A stretch of DNA of 64,000 bases, taken from NCBI GenBank assembly GCA_963831155.1, contig CAWHOY010000006.1:434001-498000 (forward strand), read 5' to 3'. Position 1 is the first letter of the stretch; every line of letters begins with the position of its first letter. A program made the position numbers and the translations under genes. The DNA comes from CAVRXQ01 sp963831155 (lineage in GTDB: Bacteria > Actinomycetota > Acidimicrobiia > Acidimicrobiales > Bog-793). Shown in pieces: positions 42,114 to 49,179 of the stretch. The notes under the pieces were generated by a model that was given only the letters and a program-made list of their open reading frames with translations, did no database searches and was not told the DNA's origin.

Positions 42114-43271
42114 TCAGCCGCTCCCTGTCGTCGGTGCCGCGGACGGAACGGGGCCGAATGACCCCTTCACGTGCTCGATCGCCTCGACCGCCTTTTGCGC
42201 CGCCTTGTACGACGGCTCCAAGAGTCCCTCGCGCAGCACCGGGCGGTCCGGGGGGTAGACGGAGCCTTCAGGAAAGGACGTCTTCTGTTTCACGGTCGGT
42301 TTGAACCACAGGAATCCTCCGGGACGGCCCTCGAAGATCGCGACGCTCCCGTTATTGAAGCCGACGTAGTACGTCGCCTTGGCGTACCAGTCGATGAACC
42401 CCACCGCCACGACGAGCGTCGCGAAAAACGCCATCACGAACAACACAGAAAACGGTGTGACGAGATGTTCGCGCCGAATCCGCGTAAGCGGGGTCGCGGG
42501 TGGCGCCGCGGCCGCTCGCGCGGCAGTCGTCGCGCTCCCGGCGGCCCCGTTCGTGACGATGACGTTCGAGACGACGACGGTGACGTTGTCGCTTCCGCCG
42601 TTGCGCAGCGCGCGGTCGACGAGCGCGTGAACGGCATGTTCAGGATCGGCATGATCGCGCAGCAACTGCGCGATCTCGGGGTCCTTGCATTCATTGGTGA
42701 GCCCGTCGCTGCAGAGCAGCAAGCGGTCACCGTCGCGGACCTCGATCGTCCAGGCGTCGACGTCGACGTCGGGTTCAACGCCGATCACCCTTGTAAGGAT
42801 GTGGCGGTGGGGATGGGTTGCCGCATCGTCCTCGGAGAGCTCGCCGCGGCGCACCATTTCTTCCACAAGGCTGTGATCCTCGGTAAGCCGGCTGAGCCGT
42901 TCCCCGCTGTAGAGGTAGGCCCGGGAATCGCCGACGTTGATCAGCGCCACCTTCGGTACCGCTGATGCGTCGATCAACGCCGCGGCGGTCAGCGTCGTCC
43001 CCATGCCGCGCAGCGCCCGCACCTTGACGCCGCGCCGGTAGACGTCGGTGTTGGCGCGTTTCGCGGCGTGGATGAGGCCCTCGGCCGACCGGTCGGAGCC
43101 GAAAGCGTGCTCGACGCTCTCGACGGCGAGCTCGGCGGCGACCTCTCCGCCTACGTGGCCGCCCATGCCGTCGGCGACCGCGACGAAGTCGTCGGCCACG
43201 ATCGCCCGGTCCTCGTTGACGGTCCGGACCCGCCCGGCGTCGGTCGCCATCGCCGACTTGAGCTCGGTCAC
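42114..43271 (-). CDS. pstP: PP2C-family serine/threonine phosphatase (PstP-like)
   Basis: A 385-residue metal-dependent phosphatase that removes phosphate from PASTA-kinase targets. The PP2C domain (about residues 1-240) has TDAGRVRTVNEDRAI, the metal-site motif VAVADGMGGHVGGEVA, MGTTLTAA, NVGDSRAYL, LTEDHSLVEE and LLLCSDGLTNE. A Pro/Ala linker, one membrane helix (about 285-306) and an extracellular tail of about 80 residues complete it. The GTG at 43271 overlaps the fhaB stop by 4 nt and gives the family N-terminus; the open frame that runs 66 codons further lies in fhaB. Confidence 0.95.
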   Translation of the reverse strand: MTELKSAMATDAGRVRTVNEDRAIVADDFVAVADGMGGHVGGEVAAELAVESVEHAFGSDRSAEGLIHAAKRANTDVYRRGVKVRALRGMGTTLTAAALIDASAVPKVALINVGDSRAYLYSGERLSRLTEDHSLVEEMVRRGELSEDDAATHPHRHILTRVIGVEPDVDVDAWTIEVRDGDRLLLCSDGLTNECKDPEIAQLLRDHADPEHAVHALVDRALRNGGSDNVTVVVSNVIVTNGAAGSATTAARAAAAPPATPLTRIRREHLVTPFSVLFVMAFFATLVVAVGFIDWYAKATYYVGFNNGSVAIFEGRPGGFLWFKPTVKQKTSFPEGSVYPPDRPVLREGLLEPSYKAAQKAVEAIEHVKGSFGPVPSAAPTTGSG

Positions 43272-43732
43272 CGGTGCACCTCGAAGATCGAGTGCCCGAT
43301 CGTGAAGCGGTCCCCGCGGCGCAGGCGGGCCGGTCCGGAGATCGGTGCGGCGTTGAGCAGAGTGCCGTTCGTTGATCCGAGGTCCTCCAGATACACCCCG
43401 TCCTCCAGGCGGAGGATGCGGGCGTGCACCGCGGACGCGAATTCGTCGTGGGGGAGGCTGATCGTGCACTCTGGCGAGCGTCCGATCGTCGCCTCATCGT
43501 CGACGCTGAAGCGGCCGCTCTGGTGATCGGGTGACTCGACGATACGGATGTGGATCTTGCGACGCACCGGAGGGCGTTCGAGGCTCGTGATCTCCTCTTT
43601 TCCACCGACCGCGGCACGTTCGAGCTGTCCTCGGCGGATCTCGACTATCACCATCCGTGCCGCATAGAGCAGGAACAGCCACAGCAAGATGAGCAGGAAG
43701 TACCGGAGAACCTCGAGAAGCCCGTGATCCAT
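43268..43732 (-). CDS. fhaB: FHA-domain membrane protein (FhaB/FipA-like)
   Basis: A 154-residue protein with one N-terminal membrane helix (about residues 8-28) and a C-terminal FHA domain (about 75-150). The phosphothreonine-binding motifs are ATIGRSPECTI (GRS), SAVHARI (in place of SRxH) and DLGSTNGTLLN. In mycobacteria FhaB links kinase signalling to division. It is placed between pstP and fhaA, as in the mycobacterial cluster, and its stop overlaps the pstP GTG by 4 nt. The length matches the family. Confidence 0.93.
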   Translation of the reverse strand: MDHGLLEVLRYFLLILLWLFLLYAARMVIVEIRRGQLERAAVGGKEEITSLERPPVRRKIHIRIVESPDHQSGRFSVDDEATIGRSPECTISLPHDEFASAVHARILRLEDGVYLEDLGSTNGTLLNAAPISGPARLRRGDRFTIGHSIFEVHR

Positions 43733-43748
43733 GGAAAGTCGCGGCGCG

Positions 43749-44402
43749 CTACGAGCCTTCGAACCGAAGCGCCGTCCGCCCGACGGTGATGACGTCGCCG
43801 TCGCTGAGCTGACGGTGGTGGACGGGGGAGCCGTTCACCCTGGTGCCGTTCGTCGAGCCGAGGTCCGTGACGATCACCTCGCCGCCCTCGCGGCGCACTT
43901 CGGCGTGGTGGCGGGAGACGTTGGCGTCCGAGAGCGCGATCACGCAGTCGGGCATGCGCCCGATCGACACCGGCTCCGAGGTCACGCCGATCCGGCGACC
44001 GTCTGGGAGGACCAGAAACCCGGCGACGGCCTCGGCGTTCTCGTCGACTTCGGCGGAGATCTCGAAGGTGCTGGGGACGAGGTTCGAGTCCGCGCCGATC
44101 CCGACGCTGATCGGCCCGAGCAGCGTGTATCGCTCGTTGCGGGCATGCTCGCGCGCGAGTTCGGTGAGTTCTTTGAGCATCGCCTCCTGGAAGGTGGAAA
44201 AGCGCTCGTAGTCCTCGTCGGATAGCACCACGACGAAGGCGTTCGGGGCGACGATGCCGCGCACCGATACCGAGCGTCGCAGGTCCATCTCGCGGGTGAG
44301 GCGCCGTCCGATCTCGATCGGCTGGAGCTCCCCGCGGAACGCCTTCGCGAACGCGCCCTCCACCATGCGCTCGAGCCGGCGCTCGAACTGCTGCAGTCCC
44401 AT
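43749..44402 (-). CDS. fhaA: DUF3662 and FHA domain protein (FhaA-like)
   Basis: A 217-residue soluble protein. The N-terminal DUF3662 domain (about residues 1-120) starts MGLQQFERRLERMVEGAFAKAFRGELQPIEIGRRL, the FhaA signature. The C-terminal FHA domain (about 140-215) has VSIGRMPDCVI, VSRHHAEVRR and DLGSTNGTRVNG. The mycobacterial protein is over 500 residues because of a long disordered linker, which is nearly absent here. It is first in the operon and lies beside tRNA-Leu(CAG), as in mycobacteria. FhaA there binds the peptidoglycan-regulating MviN. Confidence 0.95.
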   Translation of the reverse strand: MGLQQFERRLERMVEGAFAKAFRGELQPIEIGRRLTREMDLRRSVSVRGIVAPNAFVVVLSDEDYERFSTFQEAMLKELTELAREHARNERYTLLGPISVGIGADSNLVPSTFEISAEVDENAEAVAGFLVLPDGRRIGVTSEPVSIGRMPDCVIALSDANVSRHHAEVRREGGEVIVTDLGSTNGTRVNGSPVHHRQLSDGDVITVGRTALRFEGS

Positions 44403-44472
44403 GGCGTTCGAAACACTACCTGGGAAGGGAAATCGTGCTCTGGTGGCCCCGGATTAACATCGCGCCCTCGTC

Positions 44473-44558
44473 GCGGGCGAGTGGCGGAATAGGCAGACGC
44501 GCAGGATTCAGGTTCCTGTGTCCGCAAGGACGTGGGGGTTCAACTCCCCCCTCGCCCA
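44473..44558 (+). tRNA. tRNA-Leu (CAG)
   Basis: An 86-nt class II tRNA. The acceptor stem is GGGCGAG/CTCGCCC with discriminator A; the anticodon stem CAGGA/TCCTG holds the loop TTCAGGT (anticodon CAG); the variable arm GTCCGCAAGGAC is long, as leucine requires; and the T arm is GGGGG-TTCAACT-CCCCC. CCA is not encoded. It stands beside fhaA, in the same relation as leuT in mycobacteria. Confidence 0.96.
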
Positions 44559-44685
44559 CGATCGACAAGCCTTCGGTCGCCGCGGCCGACCTTCGACTTC
44601 GGTCGGTTGAACGCTGGCAGAGGGATTCGTCTTCACGCATCGTCGCAGTTCAGCTCGCTAATCGTGGCGGCTAATTCGTTCATAC

Positions 44686-44698
44686 TCAAACAGTTTGA
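44686..44698. promoter_or_regulatory. perfect palindrome upstream of the second marR gene
   Basis: TCAAACAGTTTGA is a perfect inverted repeat (6 bp each side of a central A) ending 10 bases before the ATG of a MarR-family gene. MarR operators often contain such TCAA/TTGA half-sites, so autoregulation is likely. The start codon is so close that the site would overlap the promoter or transcription start. Binding is inferred. Confidence 0.55.
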
Positions 44699-44708
44699 TG
44701 ACGGCATA

Positions 44709-45245
44709 ATGCGCTACGATGCGCTGGTGGCGCCGGTCCCGCGGGTCCCGATCGGCGTGCAGCTGACCTCGGCCGCCCGCGCCGTCGAGCGAGCGTTCGA
44801 GGCCGTCCTCGCCGAGAGCGGCGGTTCGATCCCCGTCTGGCTCGTGCTGTTCAACCTCAAGTTGCACCACAACTCGAGCCAACGTGAACTCGCCGAGGCC
44901 GTCGGGGTTCAGGCCTCGACGCTGAGCATCCACTTGTCCCAAATGGAGCGCGAAGGTCTCGTCGTCCGTCGGCGGGATCCGGACAACCGGCGAACCCAGC
45001 TCGTCGAATTGACCGCGATCGGCGAGGCCGCGTTCGCCCGGATCCGCAGTGCCGCCGGTGCCTTCGACTCCACGCTGCGGCGGGGACTCTCGGAGGAAGA
45101 AGCGCGGTGGCTAGGACAGCTCTTGAGGATGCTCGTCGCCAACGCGACGGGCGCCTCCGAACTCGGAGCAACGGGCGGCGTCGACGTCGACGGCGAGAAA
45201 CGTCTCGACATACTGGGCACGTACCCGGCGGAAGGCACCAGTTAA
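44709..45245 (+). CDS. MarR-family transcriptional regulator
   Basis: A 178-residue winged-helix protein. The HTH is in SSQRELAEAVGVQASTLSIHLSQMEREGLVVRR and the wing in RDPDNRRTQLVELTAIG; flanking helices give the dimer surface. The ATG at 44709 fits the family; the open frame upstream starts inside tRNA-Leu and must be wrong. There is no Shine-Dalgarno, and a perfect palindrome lies 10 bases upstream, so it may be a leaderless, self-repressed gene. The membrane protein 41 bases downstream is on the same strand and is the likely target. Confidence 0.88.
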   Translation: MRYDALVAPVPRVPIGVQLTSAARAVERAFEAVLAESGGSIPVWLVLFNLKLHHNSSQRELAEAVGVQASTLSIHLSQMEREGLVVRRRDPDNRRTQLVELTAIGEAAFARIRSAAGAFDSTLRRGLSEEEARWLGQLLRMLVANATGASELGATGGVDVDGEKRLDILGTYPAEGTS

Positions 45246-45286
45246 CAGCGGTGTTCGCCGCGTGAACAGCAAGGAGTCGGTCGTCG

Positions 45287-46255
45287 GTGAAGGACTCGAG
45301 CGTCCGCGGCGTCCTCAAATCGGTCCGCGTCGACTTCGCGCCGACCAAGAGCCAGCCGGTGCCCTGGCGCTTCGCGCTGGCGACTGGGCTGGCGATCGCC
45401 CTGTCGCTCGCGGCTGACGTCGGCCTTGTGCACGCGGGGGTCGCGCTCTTCCCCTCGACAAGAGGATTCAGCCACTTCCGATTCTCCGACTACGCCACGC
45501 TCACCTGCATCGGGGTGATCGTCGCGTCCGCGGGCTGGCCGCTCGTCATCCGGGTCAGTTCCGCGCCGAGGTGGCTCTACCTGCGCGCGGCGGTGGTCGT
45601 GATGCTCGTTGCGTGGCTGCCAGACATCTGGCTCGTAGCGAAGGGGGAGACCGGACGAGGCGTCGCGGTACTCGCGGTAATGCACCTCGCCGTCGCTGTC
45701 GTCACCTACAACGCTCTCGTCCACATCGCGCCACTTCGCGATCTCGCTGATCGGGAAATTCCTACGACCAACGAAGAGTTCCAGGACCCGAGCACGCTCC
45801 GCGAGCGATTACGCGCGTGGTGGATCGCGATGATCGTTGTCATCTCGCTCGAGTTCCTGCTCGGCATCATCGCGATCGTTGAGGTGCCGGTCTCGAGGCC
45901 GACTGGATGGGTCCCTTCCAAAGGAAAGCTCGTCTTCGCGCTGCACGGCGTCGTCGGCCTCGCGTCCTTCCTCGGCGCGTGCATGCTCGTCGTGCTCGCG
46001 CATCGCGCCGGACGGATCGCGCGCATCGCATCGTTCGGCGGGTTCATCGGCGTGATGCTCGGTGGCGTTGGTGGCCTTCTCGCGGTGGATCATGGTTTGC
46101 GTCTCGCGGGAATGGGCGTGATGTTCGTCGCGAGTGGGATCGCGTTTTTCGCATACCTCGTCCCGCTTATCGAACCGGCGACCGGGGCGACACCTGACGA
46201 GGTGCGATCTCCAGGGGAGGCTTCGGACACGGGCGACGAACCTGCACTCACCTGA
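45287..46255 (+). CDS. polytopic membrane protein, N-terminal half resembling DUF6069
   Basis: A 322-residue membrane protein with about eight hydrophobic helices. The first half has four (starting FALATGLAIALSLAADVGLVHAG, then TLTCIGVIVASAGWPLVI, LRAAVVVMLVAWLPDIWL, AVLAVMHLAVAVVTYNALV), which looks like a DUF6069 protein. A charged cytoplasmic loop (about residues 150-180) leads to four more helices with IAMIVVISLEFLLGIIAI and several His residues (ALHGVVG, VLAHRAG, VDHGLRL). I know no name for the second half. It follows a MarR gene and may be its target. The start is GTG at 45287. Confidence 0.75.
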   Translation: MKDSSVRGVLKSVRVDFAPTKSQPVPWRFALATGLAIALSLAADVGLVHAGVALFPSTRGFSHFRFSDYATLTCIGVIVASAGWPLVIRVSSAPRWLYLRAAVVVMLVAWLPDIWLVAKGETGRGVAVLAVMHLAVAVVTYNALVHIAPLRDLADREIPTTNEEFQDPSTLRERLRAWWIAMIVVISLEFLLGIIAIVEVPVSRPTGWVPSKGKLVFALHGVVGLASFLGACMLVVLAHRAGRIARIASFGGFIGVMLGGVGGLLAVDHGLRLAGMGVMFVASGIAFFAYLVPLIEPATGATPDEVRSPGEASDTGDEPALT

Positions 46256-46405
46256 GGCGGCGCGCAACGCGACAACCCGCGGCTTGCCGGTCGTCGCCGG
46301 CTGGGGCAAGGATGGTTGCCCAATCCGCCACTGTGCGGGGTCGGACCGCGCCCTGGTTCGAGCCGCGCAGGAGCACGTGACCGAGATGAAGGAAGGGATC
46401 GCCTG

Positions 46406-48208
46406 GTGAGCACGGCACCGACGAGCAACCGAAGGCTCCTCGAATGGGTGGCTGTCGTCGCGGAGATGACGACGCCGGAACGCATTGTGTGGTGCGACGG
46501 TTCACGCGCGGAGTGCCAGCGGCTCTGTGCCGAGCTCATCGATGCCGGCACGATGATCGCCCTCGATCAGCATTTGCGACCCGACAGCTTCTTGCAGAGG
46601 TCGGATCCTCGCGACACTGCCCGTGTCGAGGCACGCACATTCATCTGCTCCAAGCGCGAGATCGACGCCGGGCCGAACAACAACTGGGTCGACCCGAAGG
46701 AAATGCGCGACCAGCTCATGGGTTTGTTCAGCGGCTCGATGCGCGGTCGGACGATGTACGTCGTCCCGTTCATCATGGGGCCGATCGGTTCACCTCACGC
46801 AAGAGCCGGTGTCGAGATCACCGACTCGCCGTCGGTTGTCGTCAACATGTCCGTTATGACACGCATGGGGACCGCCGCACTCGAGGCGATTGGAAGCGAA
46901 GGCGGTTTCGCCCCGTGTCTTCACTCGGTCGGCGCTCCCCTTGATCCCGGCACAACAGACGTCGCCTGGCCGTGCGACCCGGACAACACCTACATCGTCC
47001 ATTTCCCGGAGACGCGTGAGATCTGGTCGTACGGTTCGGGTTACGGCGGCAACGCGCTCTTGGGAAAGAAGTGCCTCGCGCTACGAATCGCCTCCGTGCT
47101 GGCGCGAGACGAAGGGTGGCTCGCCGAGCACATGTTGATCATGAAGGTGACGGCCCCAGATGGTGAGGCGCGCTACATAGCCGGAGCGTTCCCGTCGGCG
47201 TGCGGGAAGACGAACCTCGCGATGATGATCCCGACACTGCCCGGCTGGAAGATCGAGACGATCGGCGACGATATCTGCTGGATGCAGATCGGCAGCGACG
47301 GACGGCTGCGGGCGGTCAACCCGGAATCGGGGTTCTTCGGCGTCGCTCCCGGCACCGGGAGTAAGACGAACCCGAACGCGCTCGCGATGCTGTCGCGCAA
47401 CTCGATCTTCACGAACGCCGCCCTCACCGACGGCGGCGACATCTGGTGGGAGGGCCTCACTCCTGAGGCGCCAGCGCACCTGATCGATTGGAAGGGCGAG
47501 GATTGGACGCCGAAGTCGGGGACAACCGCCGCGCACCCGAACGCCCGCTTCACCGTCCCGATCGCCCAGGACCCCGCCATCGCACCCGAGTGGGATGACC
47601 CCGCCGGCGTGCCGATCTCGGCGGTGCTGTTCGGTGGGCGCCGCTCTTCGGTCGTGCCTCTTGTGCACGAAAGCCTCACTTGGGAACACGGCGTCTTTCT
47701 CGGAGCGATCATGACCTCGGAGACGACCGCCGCGGCGACAGGAGAGGTCGGCCGGCTCCGCCACGACCCGTTCGCGATGTTGCCTTTCTGTGGCTACAAC
47801 ATGGCGAATTACTGGGCGCACTGGCTGTCGTTCGCGACGCGCGTCGACGAGTCGGCGTTGCCGAAGGTCTTCTACGTCAACTGGTTCCGCAAGAACGCCG
47901 AGGGCCGGTTCTTGTGGCCAGGCTTCGGTGAGAACTCCCGCGTGATCGCCTGGATCTTCGAGCGCTGTCGGGGACGCGCCGAGGCGGTCGTCTCACCGAT
48001 CGGATGGTTGCCGGCCCCGGGGGCGATCGATACGAGCGGACTCGACCTCCCGCCGGGCGTTCTCGACGAGTTGTCCGCGATCGACGCCGGAGACTGGCGC
48101 TTAGAGGTGAAGCACATCCGCGACTACTTCGGTATCTACGGTGATCGCGTCCCAGAAGCGCTGCACGAAGAACTCGATGCGCTCGAAGCGCGTCTTGAGG
48201 CGACGTAG
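46406..48208 (+). CDS. pckG: phosphoenolpyruvate carboxykinase (GTP)
   Basis: A 600-residue gluconeogenic enzyme turning oxaloacetate and GTP into phosphoenolpyruvate. The GTP-type signature is the P-loop region GAFPSACGKTNLAMM with the reactive cysteine; YGSGYGGNALLGKKCLALRIAS, the NPESGFFGVAPGTG block and the FGGRRSSVVPLV segment agree. The length is that of the GTP class. The GTG at 46406 has AAGGGA upstream; the open frame extends 30 codons further but without family likeness. A short palindrome (48278-48291) lies after the gene. Confidence 0.96.
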   Translation: MSTAPTSNRRLLEWVAVVAEMTTPERIVWCDGSRAECQRLCAELIDAGTMIALDQHLRPDSFLQRSDPRDTARVEARTFICSKREIDAGPNNNWVDPKEMRDQLMGLFSGSMRGRTMYVVPFIMGPIGSPHARAGVEITDSPSVVVNMSVMTRMGTAALEAIGSEGGFAPCLHSVGAPLDPGTTDVAWPCDPDNTYIVHFPETREIWSYGSGYGGNALLGKKCLALRIASVLARDEGWLAEHMLIMKVTAPDGEARYIAGAFPSACGKTNLAMMIPTLPGWKIETIGDDICWMQIGSDGRLRAVNPESGFFGVAPGTGSKTNPNALAMLSRNSIFTNAALTDGGDIWWEGLTPEAPAHLIDWKGEDWTPKSGTTAAHPNARFTVPIAQDPAIAPEWDDPAGVPISAVLFGGRRSSVVPLVHESLTWEHGVFLGAIMTSETTAAATGEVGRLRHDPFAMLPFCGYNMANYWAHWLSFATRVDESALPKVFYVNWFRKNAEGRFLWPGFGENSRVIAWIFERCRGRAEAVVSPIGWLPAPGAIDTSGLDLPPGVLDELSAIDAGDWRLEVKHIRDYFGIYGDRVPEALHEELDALEARLEAT

Positions 48209-48277
48209 CCGCGCCCGCCAACCGTCGGCGGACCCTGAAGAGGATTCCGAGCGAAGCGAATCTGAGTTCGCGTATCA

Positions 48278-48291
48278 CCGACCCCGGTCGG
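48278..48291. terminator. possible bidirectional terminator after pckG
   Basis: CCGACC at 48278-48283 is followed by CC and then GGTCGG at 48286-48291, a short GC-rich hairpin. It lies between the convergent pckG and VOC genes. There is no T-run on either side, so this is only a candidate. Confidence 0.3.
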
Positions 48292-48329
48292 CACGTTGGC
48301 CATCCCCGGGTCGGCGAGTTGCGCGTTGA

Positions 48330-49088
48330 CTACGAGTCCGATTCGGCGATTCCGAATGCGGCGCCCACCGGGTCGAGCGCGCTCGCGATACGGCCGCCCT
48401 GCGGCATGTCCATCGTCATGTTGATCGAGCCGCCGCGCTCGGTTATCAGTTTCGATGCCGCGTCGAGATCTGGAACGACGAAATAGGCCTCCCAGAACGA
48501 CGGGACCTCGGCCGGCACCTCGTCCGGCATTTGCATCCCGCCAGCCACAGCGCGCCCGTTCACCTTGAAGCTCTTCGAGTTCATCTGCTGGTCCTCTTCG
48601 GTTTCCCAACCAAAGACAGAGGTGTAGAAGGGCACAACCTTGTCGAAGTCCCGCGACATCAGGTGGCTCCAGGTGTACGCGCCGGGTTCGTTGACGAGCA
48701 ACGCGCCTTTGTGCACGCCGGGCTGCCACACGCCGAATGGTGCACCGGCGGGGTCGATCGCGATGACCATGTTGCCTTGGCCCATCACATCCATCGGGCC
48801 CATCACGACTGTCCCGCCTTCTTTGGAAATCCGTGCCGCGATGTCTTCGGCGTCGTCGACGTTGACGTACGTCGTCCAGCGCGCGTGCCCGCTGCCGTCC
48901 ATCAGCGGTCCGATGCCTGCGACCGGGAGTCCCTTCAAAGTGCACATGTGGTAGTGCCCTGCCTGTTCGCCCTGGTCCTCCGCATCCCATCCGAACAGTT
49001 CTGTATAGAAGGCAACCGACTTGTCGAGATCTGTCGTCCCGTGGTCCACCCAGGACGGCACTCCGTGTTCGTACCCGTCGACTTGCAT
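48330..49088 (-). CDS. tandem VOC (glyoxalase/bleomycin-resistance fold) protein
   Basis: A 252-residue protein with two vicinal-oxygen-chelate domains (about residues 5-125 and 135-250). Each has the strand HGTTDLDKSVAFYTELFGWDAE or SHLMSRDFDKVVPFYTSVFGWETE, and each ends with a DPAGAPFGVWQ or DPVGAAFGIAE motif. The family includes lyases, dioxygenases and binding proteins; hydroxylase-like pairs of this layout occur in actinobacteria without a known substrate. The ATG at 49088 has AAAGGAG upstream. It follows lhr on the same strand. Confidence 0.88.
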   Translation of the reverse strand: MQVDGYEHGVPSWVDHGTTDLDKSVAFYTELFGWDAEDQGEQAGHYHMCTLKGLPVAGIGPLMDGSGHARWTTYVNVDDAEDIAARISKEGGTVVMGPMDVMGQGNMVIAIDPAGAPFGVWQPGVHKGALLVNEPGAYTWSHLMSRDFDKVVPFYTSVFGWETEEDQQMNSKSFKVNGRAVAGGMQMPDEVPAEVPSFWEAYFVVPDLDAASKLITERGGSINMTMDMPQGGRIASALDPVGAAFGIAESDS

Positions 49089-49104
49089 TGGGCGCTCCTT
49101 TAGT

Positions 49105-49121
49105 CGGCCGCCTTTCGGCCG
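49105..49121 (-). terminator. hairpin between lhr and the VOC gene
   Basis: CGGCCG at 49105-49110 and CGGCCG at 49116-49121 pair around a 5-base loop. The hairpin stands between lhr and the VOC gene on the same strand, just before the VOC ribosome binding site. It could end lhr transcription or affect VOC translation. No T-run follows. Confidence 0.3.
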
Positions 49122-49179
49122 CGCGCGCACCGTAGTGGAGGGTTGTCGCGCCCAAAAGCGCGCGCAGATGGCGATTCGG

